11,981 nucleotides of DNA from Neisseriaceae bacterium (lineage in GTDB: Bacteria > Pseudomonadota > Gammaproteobacteria > Burkholderiales > UBA11063): NCBI GenBank assembly GCA_947441745.1, contig CANEUJ010000042.1:1-11981 (forward strand), in the 5' to 3' direction. The position numbers and the translations under genes were made by a program. Positions 1-5,858 of the stretch are shown here, piece after piece; the first letter of the stretch is position 1, and each line of letters opens with the position of its first letter. The notes beneath the pieces are model-generated. The model ran no database searches. It saw nothing but the letters and a program-made list of their open reading frames with translations, and was not told the origin of the DNA.

Positions 1-56
1 AGGATCCATGCTCTTGCACTAATTTGATGAAAAACAGAAGAGATTTACGATATGCA
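1..56 (+). repeat. Direct repeat, copy 1 (56 bp)
   Basis: This segment matches 169-224 at 54 of 56 positions. The only difference is 'ag' against 'ga' at copy positions 41-42. It starts at the first base of the window, so it may extend further left. It contains a GGATCC near its left end, a purine-rich stretch resembling a ribosome binding site (about 36-42) and an ATG at 52. From that ATG a frame runs only ten codons before TAA at 82-84, so this copy does not start a gene of any size. It is either part of a dispersed repeat or the product of a local duplication of the region in front of prmB. The sequence alone does not decide which. Confidence 0.9.
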
Positions 57-80
57 TGAGAATAAGGCTGGGATGACAAA

Positions 81-120
81 GTAAAAATGCTTTGATGATA
101 GAAATAATGCTGTGGTGATA
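81..120 (+). repeat. Imperfect 20-bp tandem duplication
   Basis: Positions 81-100 and 101-120 align without gaps at 16 of 20 positions; both contain 'aaatgct' or 'aatgct' followed by a 'tgata' end. The repeat lies in the non-coding stretch between the two copies of the 56-bp repeat. I see no reading frame or known motif in it. It may be chance similarity in AT-rich DNA or an old slippage product. Confidence 0.5.
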
Positions 121-129
121 TTTTCCGTC

Positions 130-173
130 ATCCTCGACATACGTATTTTGCTTCCTAAATGTGAATCGAGGAT
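130..173. repeat. Inverted repeat at the edge of repeat copy 2
   Basis: The arms ATCCTCGA (130-137) and TCGAGGAT (166-173) are perfect reverse complements 28 bp apart. The right arm overlaps the start of the second 56-bp repeat. Nearby, GGATGAC (71-77) is also the reverse complement of GTCATCC (127-133). 'GTCATCC...GGATCC'-type inverted arms are typical of small dispersed palindromic elements in many proteobacterial genomes. Assigning this to such a family is an inference, because only one locus is visible. Confidence 0.55.
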
Positions 174-224
174 CCATGCTCTTGCACTAATTTGATGAAA
201 AACAGAAGGAATTTACGATATGCA
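169..224 (+). repeat. Direct repeat, copy 2 (56 bp), overlapping the prmB start
   Basis: This is the second copy of the repeat at 1-56, offset by 168 bp. It covers the untranslated leader, the AGAAGGA ribosome binding site (204-210) and the first five bases of prmB (start codon at 220). The two-base difference from copy 1 falls in the binding site: AAGGA here, AAGAG in copy 1. Thus the copy in front of the real gene has the better Shine-Dalgarno sequence. After base 224 the two copies diverge, with only scattered matches. Confidence 0.9.
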
Positions 225-1140
225 GGAAGATAATTTGTTTATAGAAGCTCATAGTAAACTTAAAACTGTGCGCGATTTTCTGCGTTTTGGGATTAGTTTA
301 TTTAATAAACATAATCTTTTTTATGGTCATGGTACTACCAATGTATATGATGAAGTTGTTTACTTAATCCTAGCAACTCTTAATCTCCCTCTTGATGTAT
401 TAGAGCCTTATCTTGATGCTATTATTCTTGATAGCGAAGCGACCCTCATTCTTGATAGGTTTAAAAAAAGAGCTATCGATGCGATACCTGCTCCATATTT
501 GACACATGAAGCTATTATCCAAGGGTATTCATTTTATGTGGATGAGCGTGTTATTATCCCACGTTCTTTTATTCCAGAAATTTTATTAAATGATGGGCTT
601 GCTCCGTTTATAGAGCATGTCGAATTAATCCATAATGTATTAGATTTATGTACTGGTAATGGTTCTATCGCAGTTATTGCTGCAGATTGTTTTTATGATA
701 GTGAAGTAATTGCAGTAGATATAGATAATCATGCCCTAGATGTAGCAGCTATTAATATAGAACGTTATGATATAGCAGATAGAGTAACGTTGGTACAATC
801 GGATCTTTGGAACAATCTAGAAAACAAGAAATTTGATTTGATTTTAACCAATCCTCCTTATGTGGATAAACTAAGAATGAGTACGCTAAGTCCTGAGTAT
901 TTACATGAACCAGAGCATGCATTATTTGGTGGGGATAGTGGTCTAGATCTAGTTATTAAAATCTTACAAAATGCATGTCAATACCTAAATTCAAATGGAG
1001 TGTTAGTTGTAGAAATGGGAGATAATAAAGAAGAATTAGAAGAGATATATCCCAATATCCCTTTTACATGGCTAACAACTGCTAGTGGCGATGGGTTTGT
1101 ATTTGCCATAACTTATGAAGACCTAATAATAAATATCTAA
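220..1140 (+). CDS. prmB: Ribosomal protein L3 N5-glutamine methyltransferase PrmB
   Basis: A cytoplasmic enzyme that methylates a glutamine side chain of ribosomal protein L3, using S-adenosylmethionine, during 50S assembly. The 306 residues match the family length (about 310 in E. coli). The N-terminal helical domain carries the PrmB-type 'FYGHGTTNVYDE' (34-45). The Rossmann methyltransferase domain has motif I LDLCTGNG (141-148), an acidic SAM-ribose loop AVDID (165-169) and the catalytic NPPY (211-214) shared by N5-glutamine methyltransferases. 'FYVDERVIIPRS' (105-116) and 'EPEHALFGG' (230-238) separate it from the release-factor enzyme PrmC. The start is set by AGAAGGA nine bases upstream. 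It is first in a tight operon, with one base to trmL. Oddly, leader and start codon lie inside a duplicated 56-bp repeat. Confidence 0.95.
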   Translation: MQEDNLFIEAHSKLKTVRDFLRFGISLFNKHNLFYGHGTTNVYDEVVYLILATLNLPLDVLEPYLDAIILDSEATLILDRFKKRAIDAIPAPYLTHEAIIQGYSFYVDERVIIPRSFIPEILLNDGLAPFIEHVELIHNVLDLCTGNGSIAVIAADCFYDSEVIAVDIDNHALDVAAINIERYDIADRVTLVQSDLWNNLENKKFDLILTNPPYVDKLRMSTLSPEYLHEPEHALFGGDSGLDLVIKILQNACQYLNSNGVLVVEMGDNKEELEEIYPNIPFTWLTTASGDGFVFAITYEDLIINI

Positions 1141-1141
1141 T

Positions 1142-1612
1142 ATGCTAAAACATTCGTTATCTGTAGTTCTTCATGAACCTGATATTCCTCAAAATACCGG
1201 TAATATAATTAGACTTTGTGCTAATACTGGATGCGAACTTCATCTAATCAAACCCCTTGGGTTTCCTCTTGAAGATAAAAAATTACGCCGTGCTGGACTT
1301 GATTATCATGAGTATGCCAATATCATAGTACATGATAATTGGGAGAACTTTAGTAACTATATCAAACCAAGAAGAGTAATTGCTATTGAAACTGTCGGTA
1401 CTGCTAACTATGATAAGATTATTTATCATACAGATGATGTGTTATTATTTGGCTCTGAAACGCGAGGATTGCCTAAAGAAATTCTAGAAAATATAAATCT
1501 AATAGCAAGAATACCAATGCAAAAAACACAGCGTAGTCTTAACTTATCTAATTCAGTTGCTCTTTGTGTTTATGAAGCGTGGCGGCAATTAGGTTTTATT
1601 GGAGGTATATAA
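1142..1612 (+). CDS. trmL: tRNA (cytidine/uridine(34)-2'-O)-methyltransferase TrmL
   Basis: A SPOUT-family enzyme that 2'-O-methylates the wobble nucleotide 34 of leucine tRNAs, using S-adenosylmethionine, typically as a homodimer. Its 156 residues match E. coli TrmL (157). The three SPOUT motifs are present: 'DIPQNTGNIIRLC' (14-26), 'GSETRGLP' (104-111) and 'IPMQKTQRSLNLSNSVA' (124-140). The last two build the knotted cofactor site. 'LRRAGLDYHEY' (48-58) and 'YEAWRQLG' (144-151) are also characteristic. The gene starts one base after the prmB stop with no clear Shine-Dalgarno sequence, so translation is probably coupled to prmB. A few N-terminal residues more than E. coli TrmL make the exact start slightly uncertain. 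TrmL's substrate adenosine-37 modification is completed by MiaB, whose gene lies nearby on the other strand. Confidence 0.95.
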   Translation: MLKHSLSVVLHEPDIPQNTGNIIRLCANTGCELHLIKPLGFPLEDKKLRRAGLDYHEYANIIVHDNWENFSNYIKPRRVIAIETVGTANYDKIIYHTDDVLLFGSETRGLPKEILENINLIARIPMQKTQRSLNLSNSVALCVYEAWRQLGFIGGI

Positions 1613-2137
1613 ATGTTAAATATGGTACTATTTTTGTTATTAACCCTAACTATAAATTTTGCCAATGCTACGTATTCTACAAAGAAATCAGCATCATCTA
1701 CAAAAACAGTGCATAAACATTATAAGTCTCATAAAGCACATAAAAAATATAAGACAGTTGCTAAGAAACATCAAAATTATATGTATGGAACTGCAACATA
1801 TTATGGAGGTGAGGATGGCTTTGATGGTGGTAAGATGGCCAATGGAGAAATATTTGATTCAAGTAATATCAATATTGCTGCTCATCCAACTTTACCTCTT
1901 GGTACTAAATTAAAAGTAAATGATTTATCTTCAAATCGGATTATTTATGTTGAAGTAACTGATCGAATGCCTAAACAAGGGCGTGTGATAGATTTAAGTT
2001 CTGAGGCAGCAAAAGCTCTTGGAATGCATGGACACGGTACTGCTAAAGTTCAATTAACTGTTATCGATAATACAGAATACAAAGAAAAAAAGGATACTAT
2101 TGAGATGCTTGATAATGATGATGGACACCCCCACTAG
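1613..2137 (+). CDS. rlpA: Short secreted RlpA-like protein (double-psi beta-barrel only)
   Basis: RlpA proteins are septal or cell-wall lytic transglycosylases, or related double-psi beta-barrel (DPBB) proteins. Residues 1-19 look like a signal peptide ending 'NFANA', with likely signal peptidase I cleavage before Thr20. I see no lipobox cysteine, unlike typical lipoprotein RlpA. Residues 20-55 form a Lys/His-rich linker. The DPBB domain spans about 57-152. Glu79 ('ANGEIFD'), His91 ('AAHPTLPLGT') and Asp117 ('VTDRMP') align by eye with the catalytic residues described for Pseudomonas RlpA. The usual 'NDRGPF' is changed to 'TDRMPK'. No C-terminal SPOR domain follows, so it is about half the length of E. 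coli RlpA (362). ATG directly abuts the trmL stop, with GGAGG (1601-1605) inside the last trmL codons. Transglycosylase activity is inferred. Confidence 0.85.
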   Translation: MLNMVLFLLLTLTINFANATYSTKKSASSTKTVHKHYKSHKAHKKYKTVAKKHQNYMYGTATYYGGEDGFDGGKMANGEIFDSSNINIAAHPTLPLGTKLKVNDLSSNRIIYVEVTDRMPKQGRVIDLSSEAAKALGMHGHGTAKVQLTVIDNTEYKEKKDTIEMLDNDDGHPH

Positions 2138-2141
2138 TTAC

Positions 2142-3059
2142 CTATTGCTCTTCATAAGCCTCAACTATTTTTTGTACTAAAGGATGCCGAACTACATCCA
2201 TTTTGGTAAAATGGTGGAAGTGAATTCCCCTGATATTCCTTAAAATATGTTCAACAGCTATAAGACCGCTTTTTTGACTGCGATCCAAATCAATTTGTGT
2301 TATATCTCCTGTTATTATCGCCTTAGAACCAAAGCCAATACGAGTTAGAAACATTTTCATCTGTTCAGGAGTGGTGTTTTGAGCTTCATCAAGAATAACT
2401 ACCGCATTATTTAAGGTTCTACCACGCATAAATGCTAATGGTGCTATTTCAATAAGATTTTTTTCAAATAAACGAGAAACCTTATCAAATCCTAATAAAT
2501 CATATAAAGCATCATATAGTGGGCGTAGGTATGGATCAACTTTTTGAGCTAAATCCCCAGGTAGAAAGCCCAGTTTCTCCCCAGCTTCAACTGCTGGACG
2601 CACTAATACTATTCGGCGTACTAGTTCTTTTTCAAATAACTCTGTTGCACAAGCAACTGCAAGATAGGTTTTACCAGTGCCAGCAGGTCCAATTCCAAAG
2701 ATAATGTCATTATTAAAAATAGCTTCAATATAAGTGTTTTGGTTTGCAGTACGACCAGTAACATCGCCACGACGTGAATGAATGATTGTAGAATTATCGC
2801 GAACTTCTGGGTTATTTCCAGATGCTAACCCTAATTGAACATCCTCGATACTTAATGAACCATGTTTTGCTAATTCAAAGAATGTTTTTAGACGCTCTAT
2901 TGCAGAATCAGCATTTTCACCCCGCACGGTAAAACTATCTCCAACACGGTTTATTGTTACATCAAAATGATTAGCTATTTGTCGAATATGCTCATCCATT
3001 GGGCCGCATAAAGTTATTAATGCACTATTGTTCTCTACATCAAAAGAAATTTTTTGCAT
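2142..3059 (-). CDS. ybeZ: PhoH-like ATPase YbeZ
   Basis: A cytoplasmic P-loop ATPase of the PhoH family, linked to the endoribonuclease YbeY and to rRNA/ribosome maturation; its exact reaction is not settled. Its 305 residues make it somewhat shorter than E. coli YbeZ (roughly 350). An N-terminal KH-like region (about 10-65, with 'LCGPMDEHIRQI') is followed by the helicase-like domain. Walker A is GPAGTGKT (124-131), Walker B is VILDEAQN (221-228), and 'TGDITQIDL' (250-258) is the conserved sensor-like motif. The start is supported by GAGGAG (3068-3073 on the other strand), eight bases upstream. It lies 15 bp downstream of miaB and is surely co-transcribed with it. Unlike the common miaB-ybeZ-ybeY order, no ybeY follows; the next gene is the convergent rlpA, only 4 bp away. 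Confidence 0.93.
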   Translation of the reverse strand: MQKISFDVENNSALITLCGPMDEHIRQIANHFDVTINRVGDSFTVRGENADSAIERLKTFFELAKHGSLSIEDVQLGLASGNNPEVRDNSTIIHSRRGDVTGRTANQNTYIEAIFNNDIIFGIGPAGTGKTYLAVACATELFEKELVRRIVLVRPAVEAGEKLGFLPGDLAQKVDPYLRPLYDALYDLLGFDKVSRLFEKNLIEIAPLAFMRGRTLNNAVVILDEAQNTTPEQMKMFLTRIGFGSKAIITGDITQIDLDRSQKSGLIAVEHILRNIRGIHFHHFTKMDVVRHPLVQKIVEAYEEQ

Positions 3060-3074
3060 GATATTAGCTCCTCA

Positions 3075-4406
3075 TTAATTGGTTATTATTATATTACCTC
3101 GAAGACTATTGGGCATACATTCAACAATTTCAATGTCAATTATCTGTCCAATCAAACGTTCATTACCAGAAAAATTTACTACTTTGTAATTCTCAGTTCT
3201 ACCACTTAGCTCATTAGGGTCTCGTTTTGACTTGCCCTCCACTAATACTTTTTGGATGGTACCCACCATTTGTTGACTAATTTGTTTAGCTTGAGACTCA
3301 ATTTTCTTTTGAAGCTTTTGTAAACGTTCAAGCTTTGTTGCTGTTGGTGTATCATCTTGTAATTCTGCTGCTGGAGTTCCAGGGCGTTTGGAATACACAA
3401 AGCTAAAGCTAGTATCATAGCCAACATCTTCAATTAGCTGCATCGTCTTTTCAAAATCAGCTTCACTCTCGCCTGGAAATCCAATAATAAAATCAGACGA
3501 AAAGGAAATCCCTGGACGCAGAGCTTTAATTTTACGGATAATGGATTTGTATTCAAGGCTAGTATATCCGCGTTTCATTGCGACTAATACACGGTCAGAT
3601 CCGCTTTGTGCGGGTAGGTGTAAATGTGAAACTAGTTTTGGTAGGGTGCCGTAACAGTCAATAACTCTTTGTGTCATTTCCTTTGGGTGTGAAGTAGTAT
3701 AACGAATACGTAAAACTTCAGGTATTGCGTTCACAAATTCAAGTAATAGTGCAAAATCAGCTATCTCACCATCAGCCATTACCCCGCGATAGGCATTGAC
3801 ATTTTGTCCTAAAAGATGAATTTCTTTAACTCCTTGAGTGGTTAAGGTTTTTATTTCATGAAGAATATCCTCAAAAGGGCGTGATACTTCTTCACCACGA
3901 GTATAGGGAACTACACAAAATGAACAGTATTTGGAACAACCCTCCATGATTGATACATATGCAGCTACACCTTCTACACGAGCTATTGGCATATTATCAA
4001 ACTTCTCAATTTCTGGGAAAGTGATATCAACTTGTGATTTGCCAGTTTGGCGCCTACTCTTGATTAAATCGGGGATTCTATGAAGAGTTTGAGGGCCAAA
4101 TACTATGTCTACATAAGGTGCACGTTTGACTATTGTCTTACCTTCTTGAGAAGCTACACAACCACCAACCCCAATAATTACATCTGGATTTTGTTCTTTT
4201 ATATGGCGAACTCTACCTAGATCAGAAAATACTTTTTCTTGAGCTTTCTCACGAACCGAACAGGTGTTAAATAAAATTACTGAAGCTTCTTCAGGGTTGG
4301 TTGTTTTTTCATAACCCTCAAACTGATTCAGTATGTCAGCCATTTTGTCTGAATCATATTCATTCATTTGACAGCCAAAGGTTTTGATAAATAATTTTTT
4401 TGACAT
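3075..4406 (-). CDS. miaB: tRNA-2-methylthio-N6-dimethylallyladenosine synthase MiaB
   Basis: A radical-SAM iron-sulfur enzyme that adds the methylthio group to C2 of N6-isopentenyl-adenosine 37 in tRNAs reading UNN codons. I start it at the ATG at 4406, giving 443 residues; a TTG at 4424 would add six. With this start, Cys12, Cys49 and Cys83 (auxiliary cluster, N-terminal MTTase domain) and Cys157, Cys161, Cys164 (CxxxCxxC, radical-SAM cluster) fall at the E. coli MiaB numbers. 'SIMEGCSKYCSFCVVPYTRG' surrounds the second cluster. A TRAM RNA-binding domain occupies about 377-441. The protein ends soon after TRAM (E. coli has 474). AAGGA precedes the ATG at four bases, slightly close. It is first in the miaB-ybeZ operon, divergent from atpI. 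Confidence 0.96.
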   Translation of the reverse strand: MSKKLFIKTFGCQMNEYDSDKMADILNQFEGYEKTTNPEEASVILFNTCSVREKAQEKVFSDLGRVRHIKEQNPDVIIGVGGCVASQEGKTIVKRAPYVDIVFGPQTLHRIPDLIKSRRQTGKSQVDITFPEIEKFDNMPIARVEGVAAYVSIMEGCSKYCSFCVVPYTRGEEVSRPFEDILHEIKTLTTQGVKEIHLLGQNVNAYRGVMADGEIADFALLLEFVNAIPEVLRIRYTTSHPKEMTQRVIDCYGTLPKLVSHLHLPAQSGSDRVLVAMKRGYTSLEYKSIIRKIKALRPGISFSSDFIIGFPGESEADFEKTMQLIEDVGYDTSFSFVYSKRPGTPAAELQDDTPTATKLERLQKLQKKIESQAKQISQQMVGTIQKVLVEGKSKRDPNELSGRTENYKVVNFSGNERLIGQIIDIEIVECMPNSLRGNIIITN

Positions 4407-4446
4407 AGGATCCTTAGTTAGCAATAATAAGTTTTAATTACAAGTT

Positions 4447-4455
4447 ATTTTAGCA
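4447..4455 (-). promoter_or_regulatory. Candidate promoter of miaB-ybeZ (extended -10)
   Basis: Reading leftward on the minus strand, TGCTAAAAT is an extended -10 element: TG, one base, then TAAAAT, which matches TATAAT at five of six. A transcript would begin near 4440, leaving a leader of about 34 nt before the miaB ATG at 4406. I see no convincing -35 at 17 bp, as expected for extended -10 promoters. This is motif matching only; AT-rich DNA yields such matches by chance. Confidence 0.5.
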
Positions 4456-4484
4456 TATGCACCAAAAAATAGCGAGTTAAATAA

Positions 4485-4512
4485 TTGAAAAAATTATGCA
4501 CGATTACATAAT
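4485..4512 (+). promoter_or_regulatory. Candidate upstream promoter of the atp operon
   Basis: TTGAAA (4485-4490, five of six) and CATAAT (4507-4512, five of six) are 16 bp apart and point toward atpI. Transcription would begin near 4519, giving a leader of about 55 nt. That leader would include the hairpin that ends two bases before the atpI start codon. A second candidate is the extended -10 at 4557-4565; either or both may be used. Confidence 0.45.
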
Positions 4513-4547
4513 TCAAAATTTTTTAAGATAAAATACTTATAAAACGT

Positions 4548-4571
4548 GCTGCTATATGGTATACTAGCGGC
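4548..4571 (+). promoter_or_regulatory. Hairpin and extended -10 element at the atpI start
   Basis: Arms 4548-4557 and 4561-4571 can form a stem of ten pairs (one a G-U wobble) with one bulged C (4564) and a GGT loop. The stem ends two bases before the atpI ATG at 4574. The same bases hold TGGTATACT (4557-4565), an extended -10 with TATACT matching five of six. From that element transcription would begin near 4572-4574, giving an almost leaderless atpI mRNA. If instead the upstream promoter is used, the stem sits in the mRNA where a Shine-Dalgarno sequence would be expected, and none is present. The two readings are alternatives. Confidence 0.5.
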
Positions 4572-4573
4572 CT

Positions 4574-4948
4574 ATGAATTATAAAAATTTGCAACTAATA
4601 TTGGGGCATAAAGTTATCTTATGGGAATTTGTACTAACTCTCGTATTTACTTTGTTGGTTGCCTTTATTAGTAAGAGTTTCAATAATATATTATCGGCAT
4701 TTTTAGGTGGAGTTTTGGTTTTTATACCTACCTTAATATACTCCTTTTTTGCTTTTAAAAAAGGTATAGTTGCATATCCAGTTGTTGTGCTAAAGCGACA
4801 TCAAAAGGCTATGGTTTTTAGATTTTTGGCAAATTTTATTTTATTTGCATTAGTTATTATTTTTTATCGGCAATGTAATTTTTTGCTACTATTAATTGGC
4901 TACTTAGTTACTATTAGTGGGTACTGGGTTAGTCTAATAAATAATTAG
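4574..4948 (+). CDS. atpI: ATP synthase protein I (AtpI)
   Basis: A small inner-membrane protein encoded at the head of many atp operons. It is reported to help assemble the c-ring or aid ion supply, and is not part of the finished enzyme. Its 124 residues match the family length (126 in E. coli). Four hydrophobic segments are visible at about 14-32, 39-60, 80-98 and 102-121, with 'SAFLGGVLVFIPTLIYSFFA' (41-60) and a basic loop 'LKRHQK' (73-78) as in relatives. The identification rests mainly on position, length and topology, because AtpI sequences diverge quickly. No Shine-Dalgarno sequence precedes the ATG, only the hairpin/extended -10 described separately. It is 19 bp upstream of atpB. 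Confidence 0.88.
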   Translation: MNYKNLQLILGHKVILWEFVLTLVFTLLVAFISKSFNNILSAFLGGVLVFIPTLIYSFFAFKKGIVAYPVVVLKRHQKAMVFRFLANFILFALVIIFYRQCNFLLLLIGYLVTISGYWVSLINN

Positions 4949-4967
4949 TTTATTTACGGGTATATAA

Positions 4968-5750
4968 ATGGCTTCATCTACAGAATATATAATTCATCAT
5001 TTGACACACGATAATGTCGCACTTTCTGATGCCCCAGTTGGGGGTTTTTGGTCTCTTCACCTAGATACTTTTTGTGTTTCTCTAGCTCTTGGTTTTATAT
5101 TTATATTTGCTTTTAGTATTGTTGCAAGGCGTGCTAAAGTAGAAAACCCTGGTAAATTTCAGTTGTTTATTGAGCTGATTCTTGATATGGTAAGTTCTCA
5201 AGTTAGAGATATTTATCATGGAGGCAAGAGTAAAGCAATCGTTCCACTGTCTTTGACAATATTCTGTTGGATATTTTTGATGAATCTAATGGATATGCTA
5301 CCAGTTGATCTGATTAATTTTCTTAATCATCACTTTGCAGATCCAGAGCAAAAGTGGCGTATAGTGCCTTCAGCAGACGTTAATGCAACATTCGCAATGT
5401 CAATTTCAGTGTTTTTCTTAATTATTGGTTATGGAATTAAAGCAAAAGGTGTACGCGGATGGCTCGTTGAATTAGTTAGTGCTCCATTTGGCATTAAACT
5501 GGCTCCGTTTAATTTATTATTACAGCTAATTGAGTTGTTGGCAAAGCCTCTTTCTCTAGCTTTAAGGTTATTTGGTAATATGTATGCAGGTGAAGTGGTT
5601 TTCATTCTAATTGCATTGTTACCATGGTGGGTACAGTGGGTATTAGGTGGTCCATGGGTAATTTTCCATATCCTAATAATTACTTTACAGGCTTTTTTAT
5701 TTATGGTTCTAACCATAGTATATTTAAGTTTGGCAACAGAAGCGCACTAG
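4968..5750 (+). CDS. atpB: F1Fo ATP synthase subunit a
   Basis: The membrane stator subunit that forms the two proton half-channels beside the c-ring. Its 260 residues are close to E. coli (271). The essential arginine is Arg200 in 'LALRLFGNMYAGE' (E. coli Arg210). Glu209 and His234 correspond to E. coli Glu219 and His245 of the proton path. Conserved blocks include 'IFLMNLMDMLPVDL' (102-115), 'VPSADVNATFAMS' (133-145) and the C-terminal 'FHILIITLQAFLFMVLTIVY' (233-252). One residue is missing between Arg200 and His234 relative to E. coli ('IALLPWW' for 'IAGLLPWW'). The ribosome binding site is weak (ACGGG, 4956-4960). The 108-bp gap downstream carries the atpE translation leader. Confidence 0.98.
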   Translation: MASSTEYIIHHLTHDNVALSDAPVGGFWSLHLDTFCVSLALGFIFIFAFSIVARRAKVENPGKFQLFIELILDMVSSQVRDIYHGGKSKAIVPLSLTIFCWIFLMNLMDMLPVDLINFLNHHFADPEQKWRIVPSADVNATFAMSISVFFLIIGYGIKAKGVRGWLVELVSAPFGIKLAPFNLLLQLIELLAKPLSLALRLFGNMYAGEVVFILIALLPWWVQWVLGGPWVIFHILIITLQAFLFMVLTIVYLSLATEAH

Positions 5751-5858
5751 TATTATTTTAGAAAATTTCAATTTTTTGGCAATTTATTGTTCTTAAAGTA
5801 GATTTGTTCTTATGTAATTCGCGGTGAGTATTTTTATTTTTCTTGGAGTTTTTTAGTT
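5751..5858 (+). promoter_or_regulatory. atpB-atpE intergenic leader with U-rich translation enhancer
   Basis: At 108 bp this is the longest gap inside the atp operon. Just before atpE, positions 5829-5844 are almost entirely T on the mRNA strand, followed by GGAG (5845-5848), a further T run, and the ATG ten bases later. In E. coli the atpE initiation region is also unusually strong and U/A-rich upstream, which helps make about ten c subunits per enzyme. The U-rich tract here probably does the same through ribosomal protein S1. The first half of the gap is AT-rich with no recognisable promoter or hairpin. Confidence 0.55.

Noticed and set aside
52..84. Ten-codon open frame with a ribosome-binding-site-like stretch in repeat copy 1
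   Set aside because: Too short, and explained by duplication of the prmB start region; kept as an observation on the repeat, not as a gene.
1659..1913. 84-codon frame inside rlpA in another frame
   Set aside because: It overlaps the clear RlpA domain entirely, has no ribosome binding site and encodes a low-complexity product.
2519..2704. 61-codon frame on the strand opposite to ybeZ
   Set aside because: Shadow of the conserved PhoH ATPase core; no start signal or family resemblance.
5429..5716. 95-codon frame antisense to atpB
   Set aside because: Mirror of a strongly conserved membrane-protein region; no ribosome binding site.
5787..5816. Possible promoter in the atpB-atpE gap (TTGTTC with TATGTA)
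   Set aside because: The -10 matches only three of six positions; not above chance in such AT-rich sequence.
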